The position numbers and the translations under genes are program-made. Shown one piece after another: positions 17,308-25,741 of a stretch of DNA of 64,000 bases. The DNA is taken from positions 1 through 64,000 of the forward strand of contig NZ_JAQTLY010000003.1 of the NCBI RefSeq assembly GCF_028714655.1. Reading direction: 5' to 3'. Under the pieces are notes generated by a model that saw nothing but the letters and a program-made list of their open reading frames with translations, ran no database searches and was not told the origin of the DNA. The number at the start of each line of letters is the position of its first letter. Position 1 is the stretch's first letter. The stretch is from Sulfurimonas sp. GTDB lineage: Bacteria > Campylobacterota > Campylobacteria > Campylobacterales > Sulfurimonadaceae.

Positions 17308-17392
17308 AGACCCTGAATCAAGTTCAGGGTGACGACCATCCGTTATTTCAAGTTTGACAAGCTGCCGTCATTCCAAACTTGATTTGGAATCT
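17308..17392. repeat. Paired palindromic repeat element (type 2 forward, type 1 reverse), left of the GIY-YIG gene
   Basis: The type-2 hairpin 17308-17334 has arms CCCTGAA/TTCAGGG, a compensated variant of the usual TCCTGAA/TTCAGGA. The type-1 hairpin 17366-17392 faces it. A partial copy (TTTGGAATCT, 17395-17404) follows. The GIY-YIG start codon is 46 nt after the pair. Confidence 0.85.
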
Positions 17393-17438
17393 CATTTGGA
17401 ATCTCATTGTGAAGTTAAAACCTATACAAAGGTTATTT

Positions 17439-17723
17439 ATGAATTCGTATGTTTACATCATGACAAATAAAACAAATTCAACTTTATATATAGGTGTTAC
17501 AAGCGATTTGATAAAAAGAGTGTATGAACATAAAAACGCTCTTGTTGATGGTTTTACAAAAAGATATAATTTAAAAAAATTAGTATTTTATGAAATTTAT
17601 GATGATATAAATAATGCAATAACAAGAGAAAAGCAACTAAAAGCTTGGAAAAGAGAGTGGAAAGCAGAACTTATAGAGAGTCAAAACAGAGATTGGAGTG
17701 ATTTATATGATAGTCTTGTATGA
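17439..17723 (+). CDS. Small GIY-YIG nuclease-domain protein enclosed by palindromic repeats
   Basis: 94 residues from the ATG at 17439, which has AAAGG upstream. An in-frame start 60 bases earlier lies inside the repeat and was rejected. The GIY and YIG strands are YVYIM (4-8) and LYIGV (16-20). The catalytic-type arginine and histidine are in IKRVYEHK (R27, H31), and the C-terminal glutamate is in TREKQLK (E64). It is the single-domain, UPF0213/YhbQ-like class. The gene sits alone between two repeat pairs, the right one beginning 3 nt after the stop, which suggests the repeats and gene form one unit. Whether it nicks the repeats is inference. Confidence 0.88.
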   Translation: MNSYVYIMTNKTNSTLYIGVTSDLIKRVYEHKNALVDGFTKRYNLKKLVFYEIYDDINNAITREKQLKAWKREWKAELIESQNRDWSDLYDSLV

Positions 17724-17726
17724 ATT

Positions 17727-17838
17727 GGATCCTGAATCAAGTTCAGGATGACGACTGCCCATCATTCCAAACCGTCCATCATTCCAAACCGTTCGTCATT
17801 CCAAACCCGTTCGTCATTCCAAGCTTGACTTGGAATCT
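17727..17838. repeat. Paired palindromic repeat element (type 2 forward, type 1 reverse), right of the GIY-YIG gene
   Basis: Type-2 hairpin 17727-17753, then about 17-18-bp units containing CATTCCAAACC repeated three times, then type 1 reversed at 17812-17838. Its arms are TTCCAAG/CTTGGAA, again a compensated change from TTCCAAA/TTTGGAA. Same order and orientation as the pair left of the gene. Confidence 0.85.
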
Positions 17839-17944
17839 CTCTCCCTTTAATTTCAAAATTTCCCCATCGGTACAAACTTTATTTTAGTTCCAAAAGATAT
17901 AATACATTTATAAAAAATTATGGGTGTCCCCTATAGGAATTGTG

Positions 17945-18910
17945 ATGTTAATAGATAGCTACAATAGAGTAGTTGACTACTTGCGTATATCCGTAACGGA
18001 GCGTTGTAACTTTAGATGTCAATACTGTATGCCTGAAAAACCTTTTTCATGGGTGCCTAAAGAAAATCTGCTCACATTTGAAGAGCTTTTTTTATTTGTA
18101 AAAGTAGCTATTGACGAGGGTATCAAAAAAATCAGAATTACGGGCGGAGAGCCGCTTTTGCGGGAAGATCTGGATAAATTTATAAAAATGATTTTTGATT
18201 ATGCTCCCGATATTGATCTTGCAATGACGACAAATGCGTATCTGCTAAAATCAACCGCGCAAAAGTTAAAAGATGCGGGGCTAAAACGCCTAAATGTGAG
18301 TATTGATACGCTAAAACCTGAAGTTGCACAAAAAATAGCGCAAAAAGATGTTTTGGCGAATGTTTTAGAGGGCGTTGAAGAGGCTAGGGCAGTCGGACTA
18401 AAAGTAAAAGTAAATATGGTTCCTATGAAAAATATGAATGCAGACGAGATTGTAGATGTTTTAGAGTATTGCAAAGAACGGGGCATGTCGATTAGATTTA
18501 TAGAGTATATGGAAAATCAATTTGCCTCCAAAGAGATAAGCGGACTCAAATCAAACGAACTTTTAGCGATTTTAAAAGAGCATTACGAGTTTTCTGATGA
18601 GGGGTTTGACGGTTCATCACCGTCTCATTACTACCGTATGAAAGACGGGTACAAGTTTGGGATAATTGAGCCGTATGAAGATGATTTTTGTAAACAGTGT
18701 AACCGTATCCGGCTAACCGCAGAGGGGCAGCTTATACCGTGCTTATATTTTGATGAAGCGCTAAGCATAGGCAAAGCCATAAAAGAGGGAAATGTTGAGG
18801 CTGCTGCCGAAGTTTTAAGAGAGGTTGTAAGAAACAAACCTGAAAAAAATCGCTGGGGCGGTGAAGAGGGTGAAGTATCAACAAGAGCATTTTATGAGAC
18901 GGGCGGGTGA
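17945..18910 (+). CDS. moaA: GTP 3',8-cyclase MoaA
   Basis: 321 residues from the ATG at 17945, chosen because AGGA sits seven nt upstream; a GTG 21 bases earlier is less likely. The radical SAM cluster is CNFRCQYC (C21, C25, C28), preceded by YLRISVTER. The second cluster region is [10 protein letters not shown]...GQLIPC near the C-terminus. It makes the first intermediate of molybdopterin from GTP with MoaC. TGATG overlap with queE. It lacks the usual C-terminal GG tail but ends ETGG. Confidence 0.94.
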   Translation: MLIDSYNRVVDYLRISVTERCNFRCQYCMPEKPFSWVPKENLLTFEELFLFVKVAIDEGIKKIRITGGEPLLREDLDKFIKMIFDYAPDIDLAMTTNAYLLKSTAQKLKDAGLKRLNVSIDTLKPEVAQKIAQKDVLANVLEGVEEARAVGLKVKVNMVPMKNMNADEIVDVLEYCKERGMSIRFIEYMENQFASKEISGLKSNELLAILKEHYEFSDEGFDGSSPSHYYRMKDGYKFGIIEPYEDDFCKQCNRIRLTAEGQLIPCLYFDEALSIGKAIKEGNVEAAAEVLREVVRNKPEKNRWGGEEGEVSTRAFYETGG

Positions 18911-19668
18911 TGATATATCTAGTTGAACATTTTTACAGCATCCAAGGTGAAGGACGATATACCGGTACGCCGTCACTCTTTTTCCGTTTCGGCGGATGCA
19001 ATATGAAGTGCGAGGGTTTTGGTTGTCAGGAGAGTGCGGCCGATGGTGTAAAAGTTTTGGGGTGCGATACCGTTTATGCGGTAAACAAAGAGCATTTCTT
19101 GCAAAACTGGATACCGATAAACAGCTCAAACGAACTCTTAAATATTTTAAAACTTTATGAATTGCCCAAAAAAGTAGATATCGTACTGACAGGCGGAGAG
19201 CCGCTTATCTATGCAAACGAGACTGTTTTTATAGAATTTTTAGAAGCTTTGCACTCTAGCGGGCATAGAATTACATTTGAGACAAACGGCTCTTTGCGTG
19301 TGGATTTTGAACGATACCCGATCTATAAAAAGTGCATTTTTGCTCTTTCCGTTAAGCTTGAAAACTCAAATGAACCTTTTAACAAAAGAGTTAGAGGTGA
19401 TGTCATAAACTCTATTGCAACAAATGCAAAAGAGGCTTTTTTCAAGTTCTCAATTGACGCAGAGTCTATAAACTTGGGACTAGAAGAAGAGATTTCGGAG
19501 ATAATTTTACATTCGCCAAATACGCAGGTTTATTGTATGCCTCTTGGCGGAAACAAGAGAGAAGTTGAGGCAAATACGGAGCCGCTTATAGAGTTTTGCA
19601 AATCAAAAGGGTACAATTTTAGTGATAGACTTCATATCAGGATTTGGGATCAAAACAAAGGTGTGTGA
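18910..19668 (+). CDS. queE: 7-carboxy-7-deazaguanine synthase QueE
   Basis: 252 residues. The start overlaps the moaA stop (TGATG), which makes the ATG at 18910 more likely than the GTG three bases earlier. It begins with EHFYSIQGEGRYTGTPSLFFRFGGC, diagnostic for QueE. The cysteines C30, C34 and C39 give CX3CX4C, wider than the common CX3CX2C. TGGEPL follows in the middle. It converts carboxy-tetrahydropterin to CDG in queuosine synthesis, directly before queD, which makes its substrate. Confidence 0.92.
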   Translation: MIYLVEHFYSIQGEGRYTGTPSLFFRFGGCNMKCEGFGCQESAADGVKVLGCDTVYAVNKEHFLQNWIPINSSNELLNILKLYELPKKVDIVLTGGEPLIYANETVFIEFLEALHSSGHRITFETNGSLRVDFERYPIYKKCIFALSVKLENSNEPFNKRVRGDVINSIATNAKEAFFKFSIDAESINLGLEEEISEIILHSPNTQVYCMPLGGNKREVEANTEPLIEFCKSKGYNFSDRLHIRIWDQNKGV

Positions 19669-20249
19669 TGATAATTAGAAAACTTTTTAAATTTGAAAAT
19701 GCCCATGTTGTAAGGGGGTGTTCTACGATTAGATGCAGAAGTTCTCTGCACGGGCATTCTTATAAAGCAGAGCTTCTTTTTTCCTCCAACTTTTTAGATA
19801 ACGGACAGATGATTTATGACTTTGGACTTATGAAGCAAAATATGAAAGCTCTTATCGACAGTTTTGATCACTCGATTGCTATTTGGAGCGGGGATGATAA
19901 AGAGTATATAGATGATATGAAAAAACACTCTGCAAGATGGGTGCTTCTTCCTGTCTCTCCGTCTGCAGAGCAGTTTTCCCGTCTGATTTTTGTGCTGGTT
20001 GACAAGCTTTTGGAGTCGACTACAACCGTAAACGGTGAGCGAGAAGTAAAGCTTCATAGCGTAATAGTTCACGAGACCGAAACAGGATATGCGCAAGCTT
20101 TTAGAGAGGATGCCTACTCTCTAAATATGGGTATCATAAACTTGGATGAGATTATTTTTAGCGATGAGATACAAAACAGCTGGCAAGACGGCAAACTCTT
20201 TGAGAAGATAAAAAAGGGTGAGGAGTTTGTTAATCCTCAGAGTGTTTGA
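19668..20249 (+). CDS. queD: 6-carboxy-5,6,7,8-tetrahydropterin synthase QueD
   Basis: 193 residues from the ATG that overlaps the queE TGA. Zinc histidines H13 (FENAH), H28 and H30 (LHGHSY) and the catalytic-type cysteine C23 are present, plus the IYDFGLMKQ and DHS motifs. It turns dihydroneopterin triphosphate into the substrate of QueE. It is longer than the 120-residue E. coli type because of a C-terminal extension (about 145-193), common in this phylum. Confidence 0.92.
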   Translation: MIIRKLFKFENAHVVRGCSTIRCRSSLHGHSYKAELLFSSNFLDNGQMIYDFGLMKQNMKALIDSFDHSIAIWSGDDKEYIDDMKKHSARWVLLPVSPSAEQFSRLIFVLVDKLLESTTTVNGEREVKLHSVIVHETETGYAQAFREDAYSLNMGIINLDEIIFSDEIQNSWQDGKLFEKIKKGEEFVNPQSV

Positions 20250-20258
20250 AATTTTCAT

Positions 20259-20391
20259 TAGATTTCTTTGTAACTAAAATATTAGATTCCAAATCAAGTT
20301 TGGAATGACAAGGTTGTTAAGTTTGGAATGATGAAATTCTTAAGCTTCCGTCATCCTGAACTTGATTCAGGATCTAGGTTATGAAAGTCTA
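20259..20391. repeat. Paired palindromic repeat element with decayed outer inverted ends
   Basis: Type 1 forward 20284-20310, a partial type-1 arm (GTTTGGAATGATGAA) at about 20321, and type 2 reverse 20349-20375. The outer sequences TAGATTTC and GAAAGTCTA are imperfect versions of the 10-bp ends seen at 23921-24085. The flanks GTAACTAAAATA and GTTATGAAAGTCTAT also match the element at 56659-56790. Confidence 0.8.
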
Positions 20392-20465
20392 TGATATAAA
20401 TTTTTTTGTGAAAAGAACTTTAGTATAGTTTATTGGGCTATAGCCTATAGGAGTATATAGCTCCT

Positions 20466-21689
20466 TTACTTCCTATTTACCAAATCAACAACTTCTTTAG
20501 AATTAAAACTAAATCTTGTCGGAATTATTTTAACGCTGCTGTCTTTTTTAAGAATTTCGCAATCATCATCTACTATTATATAAGAGTTAGATACCGCTAG
20601 CGGCGATATCATTCCCGGTGAGAAATTTTCATAAGGCGTAAAAGAAGTACCGTTAAAAGAGCCGGGAATAAGCGTTCTTCTTCTTCCCCCTTTTACTATA
20701 CATTCATTTGCCATTTTCGTCTCTATCGTATTTATATATTTTGCTTCATCTCCGCTAAGAGCCAAGATAATGCTTTGGGCAAACAGCTCAAAGTTAAGTG
20801 CGGCAGCCAGAGGGTTTCCCGGAAGATTTAAGACTAAACTCTCTTTTACGCGACCAAAAGTGGTCGGTTTTCCCGGCTTAATCTCGATTTTGTCAAAAAA
20901 TATCTCATATCCGAAAGCTCCAAACGCCTCTTTTGTAAAATCGGCATCGCCTACGCTTACTCCTCCTGATGTTATGATTAAATCGCTATCAAGCGCACCT
21001 TTAATATATTTTTTTATATCTTCAAGCGAATCGCTGGCAGTCCCGATAAAATCAACTTCGCAGCCAAGTTCCAATGCTCTTGCAAAAAAAGTGGGTGTGT
21101 TTGTGTTGTATAGCTGATGCGACTCAACACTCTCATAATGCATCTTGAGTTCGTTTCCGGAAGCAAATATGGCAATTTTGGGTTTTTTATAAACTTTGAT
21201 ATGGCTAATGCCTTGCGAAGCTAAAATAGTAATATGGTGTGCGTAAATTCTTTGCCCTTTATGTAATAAAACTGTTCCGCTTTTAATATCTTCGCCGCGT
21301 AAACGAATATGTCTGCTTTTTTTGAGATTGTTTGGCAGAACTACTCCGCCCTCACACACTAAAGTATCTTCAATAGGAACAATGCACTCGCACCCTTGCG
21401 GAATTTTTGCCCCGGTCATTATTTTAATGGCAAAACCGCTCTTTAGCTCCTCGTTTGAGTTGTCTCCCGCAAAAATCGTATGATTTACCGCAACTTCTTT
21501 GCCCCCGTCTTCAATCTTTACTGCATATCCGTCCATTGCAGAGTTGTCATAAGGAGGAAGATTGTGCATTGCCGTAATCTCTTGCGCCAAAACAAATCCC
21601 AACGCCTGCTCAAGAGGGACTATTTTAACTCCTTTTGGAGTAGAGTTTTTATAAATATATTTAAGTGCTTCTTCTATCGTAACGGACAT
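20466..21689 (-). CDS. moeA: Molybdopterin molybdenumtransferase MoeA
   Basis: 407 residues from the ATG at 21689, preceded by AAGAAG; a longer frame upstream overlaps the divergent gene and is not conserved. NLPPYDNSAMDGYAV, MTGAKIPQGCECIVPIEDT, the ITSGGVSVGDADFTKE loop and LPGNPLAAALNFELF are all MoeA hallmarks. It inserts molybdate into adenylated molybdopterin. moaA is 2.5 kb away, and the FdhA-like protein at 29972 is a possible user. Confidence 0.94.
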   Translation of the reverse strand: MSVTIEEALKYIYKNSTPKGVKIVPLEQALGFVLAQEITAMHNLPPYDNSAMDGYAVKIEDGGKEVAVNHTIFAGDNSNEELKSGFAIKIMTGAKIPQGCECIVPIEDTLVCEGGVVLPNNLKKSRHIRLRGEDIKSGTVLLHKGQRIYAHHITILASQGISHIKVYKKPKIAIFASGNELKMHYESVESHQLYNTNTPTFFARALELGCEVDFIGTASDSLEDIKKYIKGALDSDLIITSGGVSVGDADFTKEAFGAFGYEIFFDKIEIKPGKPTTFGRVKESLVLNLPGNPLAAALNFELFAQSIILALSGDEAKYINTIETKMANECIVKGGRRRTLIPGSFNGTSFTPYENFSPGMISPLAVSNSYIIVDDDCEILKKDSSVKIIPTRFSFNSKEVVDLVNRK

Positions 21690-21726
21690 GCTTCTTCTTT
21701 TATTAAATTTATTGTAAGATTTCACT

Positions 21727-22134
21727 ATGAATGAAATGTATGATATGAGTATTGTAACACATAACTGGGGTGTTATGTCGGTTTTTGGCGTGATTTTAAT
21801 AAATATTTTTATGCTCTTAGGTATAAAAAATATAGCAAAATACACAAGGGCAATGTCGCTTTTTACGCCGATTGTAGGAACGACTATAGGCATGGTTATT
21901 TTTACGGGCGTAGTTATGATGGCTGCAAAGCATCTTGATTTTACGGTGCAAAATATCGCAATGATAGCGTTTGCCGTGATTCTGATTTATCTTGAAGTCA
22001 AACGCTCTAAAGGGCTTCAAAATCTTAATAAAAAAGATGAAAATGTAGTTAAAGAGTATCGAGCTTATGCCTTGAAAAATTTTCTTTTAGAAATTTTCGT
22101 AACGCTTAGTATCTCATTTTGGATGTGGCATTGA
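21727..22134 (+). CDS. Small hypothetical inner-membrane protein
   Basis: 135 residues with four hydrophobic segments (about 13-31, 44-68, 74-92, 113-132) and a basic loop between the last two. Divergent from moeA with 37 bp between starts. The stop overlaps the probable rsmE start, so it is coupled to rsmE. I do not recognise a family. Confidence 0.75.
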   Translation: MNEMYDMSIVTHNWGVMSVFGVILINIFMLLGIKNIAKYTRAMSLFTPIVGTTIGMVIFTGVVMMAAKHLDFTVQNIAMIAFAVILIYLEVKRSKGLQNLNKKDENVVKEYRAYALKNFLLEIFVTLSISFWMWH

Positions 22135-22802
22135 TATATATACTTGATGATGAAGCAGGAGGGCAAACACTCCAAATAAGAGGCGATTTGCACAAATACC
22201 TAATCAAAGTCCGCCGTCATAAAGAGGGTGATGAACTTAGTTTTAGAGCAAGACAAAATATAGAAGTTTTGCATAATTACAAGCTAGAGAGAGTTGAAGC
22301 CAGAAGTGCCGAGTTATCGTTAATCTCTTCAAAAACGGAAGAGGTAAAGAGCAAAAAATCTCTGCATATAGGTTGGTGCGTTATAGACTCAAACTCCATA
22401 GAAAAGGTTCTTCCCTCTCTCTGTGAAATAGGTGTGGAAAAAATATCTTTTATCACTTGTGATAGAAGCCAAAAAAACTTTAAACTTGATTTTAAAAGAT
22501 TTGACAGAATACAAGAAGCCGCGATGCAGCAATGCGGAAGAAGTACTTATATAGAGTTTGATACATATAAAAATACCAAAGAGTTTATAGATAAATTTCC
22601 TCATACGAATGTATTTGATTTTTGTGAACATAGTTTGCAGGATTACAGTGATATAAAAACTGTTTTAATAGGATGTGAGGGAGGTTTTTCTTCTAAAGAG
22701 AGAGAACTTCTTTCACCGCTAAAGAGGTTTAGGCTGGATACTCCTATGGTTTTGCGTTCAGAGAGCGCTGTTTTGGCAGTTGCAAGTAAAATAGTCCTTT
22801 AA
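22131..22802 (+). CDS. rsmE: 16S rRNA (uracil-1498-N3)-methyltransferase RsmE
   Basis: About 223 residues from a TTG at 22131 that overlaps the preceding TGA; an ATG 12 bases earlier would add MDVA. The TTG is preferred because the family begins with a short strand (MIYIL). A PUA-like N-terminal domain (KYLIKVRRHKEGDELSF) is followed by a SPOUT knot with IGCEGGFSSKERELL and LRSESAVLAV at the end. It methylates U1498 of 16S rRNA. rpmE and rsmI follow. Confidence 0.9.
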   Translation: MIYILDDEAGGQTLQIRGDLHKYLIKVRRHKEGDELSFRARQNIEVLHNYKLERVEARSAELSLISSKTEEVKSKKSLHIGWCVIDSNSIEKVLPSLCEIGVEKISFITCDRSQKNFKLDFKRFDRIQEAAMQQCGRSTYIEFDTYKNTKEFIDKFPHTNVFDFCEHSLQDYSDIKTVLIGCEGGFSSKERELLSPLKRFRLDTPMVLRSESAVLAVASKIVL

Positions 22803-22814
22803 GATAATTTTGGG

Positions 22815-22889
22815 TACAATCCCGCTTGTAAAAATCCGCCCCCATACGGATTTAAAAAATATATCGGTATTCGCACATTAACGAGTATC
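22815..22889 (+). promoter_or_regulatory. rpmE promoter and two-hairpin leader
   Basis: TTTTGGGTACAAT gives a -10 at 22815-22820. The leader then holds hairpin 1 (AAATCCG 22832-22838 with CGGATTT 22847-22853) and hairpin 2 (22866-22873 with 22882-22889, 8 pairs including two G-U), just before the ribosome site AAAGGC. A ribosomal-protein autoregulatory leader is a reasonable guess; it is not a known motif I can name. Confidence 0.45.
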
Positions 22890-22903
22890 AAAAGGCAAAA
22901 AAA

Positions 22904-23104
22904 ATGAAAAAAGATATTCACCCTAAATTAGTAGCATGTACAATAACTTGTTCATGTGGAAACACTTTTGTGACAGAGGGTCAAAAAGATGAGATGAGAG
23001 TAGATATTTGTAATGAGTGTCACCCGTTTTTCACAGGTTCTGAGAGAATGGTAGATACTGCAGGAAGAATTGAAAAATTCAACCAACGCTACACAAAAAA
23101 GTAA
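22904..23104 (+). CDS. rpmE: 50S ribosomal protein L31 (zinc-binding form)
   Basis: 66 residues with the L31 phrases [10 protein letters not shown] and [10 protein letters not shown]. Cysteines C16, C18, C36 and C39 are retained, so this is the C+ zinc form rather than the zinc-free paralogue. Followed three nt later by rsmI. Confidence 0.96.
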   Translation: MKKDIHPKLVACTITCSCGNTFVTEGQKDEMRVDICNECHPFFTGSERMVDTAGRIEKFNQRYTKK

Positions 23105-23107
23105 TCT

Positions 23108-23923
23108 TTGCTTACACTTGTTCCAACTCCCATTGGAAACATCGGCGATATATCGCTTAGGGCTATCGAAGCTCTAAGCGGCGCCGATACGCTTCTCTGC
23201 GAAGATACCCGCGTTACAAAAAAACTTATCCATATTTTAAAAGAACGATATGACACCTCTTTTAAGTCAGAGCAAAACTTTATTTCGCTTCACTCGCACA
23301 ACGAGAAAGAGTTTATAGAAAAACTCTCACCATCTTTTTTTGAACAAAATGTTATTTATGTAAGCGATGCGGGAATGCCCGGTATCAGCGATCCGGGGCA
23401 GGCTTTGGTAAAGTATTGTCAACATAACGGAGTAAAATACGATGTCTTGCCCGGTGCAAATGCGCTTTTAACCGCTTTTGTAGCGAGCGGTTTTGTTGAA
23501 ACAAAGATGCTTTTTTGGGGCTTTTTACCGCATAAAGGCAAAGATAGGGATGCTTCTCTTCAAGGTGCGCTAAATAGCGGATTTACAACAATTTTATATG
23601 AATCGCCTCATAGACTTGATAAGCTTTTAAACGAACTCTCATATCAAGACTCTTCGCGAAAAATATTTTTAGCAAAAGAGCTTACTAAAAAGTATCAAAA
23701 ATACTATTTCGGCACGGCTGATGAGATTAGGCAAAAAGTCGATGCCAATCTTAGAGGAGAGTGGGTTGTAGTAATTGAGGCTGCCGCGACGCAAAACAGC
23801 AGTGCAATAAGCCAAAACGATATTTTGGAACTTGATTTGCCAAAGAAAGTCCAAGCAAAACTTATTAGTAAAATAACAGGCGAAAATACAAAAGCGTGTT
23901 ATGAGAGACTGCTAAATCACTAG
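23108..23923 (+). CDS. rsmI: 16S rRNA (cytidine-1402-2'-O)-methyltransferase RsmI
   Basis: 271 residues, TTG start three bases after rpmE. LTLVPTPIGNIGDISLRAIEAL, DAGMPGISDPG and FLPHKGKDR are typical of the family; the fold is that of tetrapyrrole methylases. It methylates the ribose of C1402 in 16S rRNA together with RsmH. Its TAG stop lies inside the outer inverted repeat of the following element. Confidence 0.95.
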   Translation: MLTLVPTPIGNIGDISLRAIEALSGADTLLCEDTRVTKKLIHILKERYDTSFKSEQNFISLHSHNEKEFIEKLSPSFFEQNVIYVSDAGMPGISDPGQALVKYCQHNGVKYDVLPGANALLTAFVASGFVETKMLFWGFLPHKGKDRDASLQGALNSGFTTILYESPHRLDKLLNELSYQDSSRKIFLAKELTKKYQKYYFGTADEIRQKVDANLRGEWVVVIEAAATQNSSAISQNDILELDLPKKVQAKLISKITGENTKACYERLLNH

Positions 23924-24085
23924 ACTTCTTTTCTATATAATTAGAAACTTAGATTCCAAATCAAGTTTGGAATGACGAGGTTGACAAGTTTGGAATGACG
24001 AAACTGTCAAGATTGTTATTGACGAGATTTCTGAGTTTTCGTCATCCTGAACTTGATTCAGGATCTTTGGTTTGCAAGAAGTCTA
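23921..24085. repeat. Paired palindromic repeat element with perfect 10-bp outer inverted repeats
   Basis: TAGACTTCTT (23921-23930) and AAGAAGTCTA (24076-24085) are perfect inverses. Inside are type 1 forward (23951-23977), a half copy ending TGGAATGACG at 24000, and type 2 reverse (24040-24066). The left end contains the rsmI stop codon. TA at both outer ends would fit a TA target duplication, but this is uncertain. Confidence 0.8.
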
Positions 24086-24128
24086 CTAAATATTCTAATT
24101 TTTTATTTTTTTTAGATAGAATTCCTTT

Positions 24129-24809
24129 ATGTTAATTTATGCAAAACAACCAATCAATTATATTATCAATAATCATCCTAGCAAAATCAAGGTTTTGTAT
24201 CTTGCTAAAGAGATAGATAAAAAAGAGTACTCACGCCTGATGAAAATGGGTTTTGAGATTAAGAGAATTCCTTCTGATGCGGCAGGAGTGATGTGCAAAA
24301 ATGCTTCTCATCAAGGCATCTTGGCAGAGGTAGACGAATATAGGCTGCATGATTATAAAACATTTTTAAATTATGAGTTTGTGCTAGTATTATCTGGGCT
24401 GACGGATGTGGGAAATATCGGTGCAATCGTTAGAACTGCTTATGCTTTAGGCGTTGACGGAGTGATTGTATGCGGAGTAAAATCACTGCCTCTTGAAGCC
24501 ATAGTCAGAACAAGCACCGGTGCGCTTTTTGATATGCCCTTTGCAATAGAGACAAATATCCATGATGTTATGAATGATCTTAAAATGTCCGGTTTTTGCA
24601 CATACGGGGCGGATATGCTCGGCAGAGATATTCGTGAAGTTAAGATAAAGCAAAAAAGAGCGCTCTTCTTAGGAAGCGAGGGGGAAGGACTTAGTGCCAG
24701 AGTTACTTCAAAGCTGGATGAAATAGTAAGTATAAAGATGTCGCATGAGTTTGACTCTTTAAATGTTAGTGCGGCAGGAGCTATTTTAATGGATAGGATG
24801 AGAGTATGA
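24129..24809 (+). CDS. rlmB: TrmH/RlmB-type 23S rRNA (guanosine-2'-O)-methyltransferase
   Basis: 226 residues. A short substrate-binding N-terminus (SHQGILAEVDEY) is followed by the SPOUT domain with LSGLTDVGNIGAIVRTAYALGVDGVI, LFLGSEGEGLS and SLNVSAAGAILMDRM. All three SpoU motifs are intact. The rRNA target G2251 is assumed from the family; other TrmH members act on tRNA. Overlaps the next gene by 4 bp. Confidence 0.85.
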   Translation: MLIYAKQPINYIINNHPSKIKVLYLAKEIDKKEYSRLMKMGFEIKRIPSDAAGVMCKNASHQGILAEVDEYRLHDYKTFLNYEFVLVLSGLTDVGNIGAIVRTAYALGVDGVIVCGVKSLPLEAIVRTSTGALFDMPFAIETNIHDVMNDLKMSGFCTYGADMLGRDIREVKIKQKRALFLGSEGEGLSARVTSKLDEIVSIKMSHEFDSLNVSAAGAILMDRMRV

Positions 24810-25741
24810 GCGAAGATTTTGAAAAATTAAAAAGTATCGGTGTCCAAAAAATTCATGAGGCTACTCATATACCCAGAACACATGTTCAAGCTATACTAGA
24901 TGAAAATTTTGAAGATTTGCACAGTGTTCAGCTTACCGGTTTTATATCTATACTCGAGAGAGAATACTCTCTAAATTTAAGCAAGCTAAAAAATAAGAGC
25001 AAAGAGTATTTTGAAAATAAAAAACCCGTGCATAAATCAAAAAAATCTGCTACTTTACTTATTGCATCTAAGAAAAAAAAGAATTTCACGCTAATCTATG
25101 CAGCTCTTGGGGTAGTTATTTTTATAATGTTTGCAATTTATAATAAACCCTCGGACGGTGAAATTTCTAAAATTGATAATAGTGTGATAAAAAGTGCCCA
25201 GGATAGTCTTTTGGTAGTTGCCGATGAAAAAAACGCTTCTAAAGTTGAAGATAGTACGGCTATAAATGCTCAAAAAACGCTAGAGCCGGCTGTACAGCAA
25301 GAAATGATGCAAAATCCGGTGGAACCTGTAGCACAGCCGATAAAACAAGAGGCGGTTCAAGAAGTAGTAAGTCAAGAAGCAATTGCTAAAGCACTTCAAG
25401 AAGTAACTCAAGAAGCGAATAAAACTGTAATTCAAGAGACTGCTAAAGAAGCAACAAACGGATTGCCACTGAAAATTGTTTCAAAAAATAAAGTGTGGCT
25501 CGGTTATATTGATTTAAGCGATTATAAGCAGAATCAAAAAACGGTGGTAGGAGAGTTTGCTTTGGACTCTGCAAAAAATTGGCTTATAGTACTTGGACAC
25601 GGGCTTATAGAGATTGAAGTCGGCGGAGTAGTTAAAAAATTCGAAAAAGCGCAAAATATAAGATTTTCATATATTAATTCGGAATTGAAAGAGATAGACG
25701 CAGAGGAGTTTAAAAAGCTAAACAAAGGCGTTAAATGGTAA
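24806..25741 (+). CDS. RodZ-like helix-turn-helix membrane protein
   Basis: 311 residues. A cytoplasmic helical domain (1-70) resembles the RodZ HTH (IHEATHIPRTHVQAILDENF). A basic stretch and a single membrane segment (about 94-112) follow, then a Q/E/V/A-rich periplasmic linker with repeated QEAV-like units (about 165-215) and a C-terminal beta domain (KNKVWLGYIDLSDYKQ) like DUF4115. RodZ links MreB to the cell-wall machinery; the role here is inferred from architecture only. Coupled to the genes on both sides. Confidence 0.7.
   Translation: MSEDFEKLKSIGVQKIHEATHIPRTHVQAILDENFEDLHSVQLTGFISILEREYSLNLSKLKNKSKEYFENKKPVHKSKKSATLLIASKKKKNFTLIYAALGVVIFIMFAIYNKPSDGEISKIDNSVIKSAQDSLLVVADEKNASKVEDSTAINAQKTLEPAVQQEMMQNPVEPVAQPIKQEAVQEVVSQEAIAKALQEVTQEANKTVIQETAKEATNGLPLKIVSKNKVWLGYIDLSDYKQNQKTVVGEFALDSAKNWLIVLGHGLIEIEVGGVVKKFEKAQNIRFSYINSELKEIDAEEFKKLNKGVKW

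Noticed and set aside
17379..17438. N-terminal extension of the GIY-YIG reading frame
   Set aside because: It reads through the partial type-1 repeat, has no ribosome site, and the family begins at the later methionine.
21690..21893. Longer start for MoeA
   Set aside because: The extra 68 residues are antisense to the divergent membrane-protein gene; AAGAAG marks the ATG at 21689.
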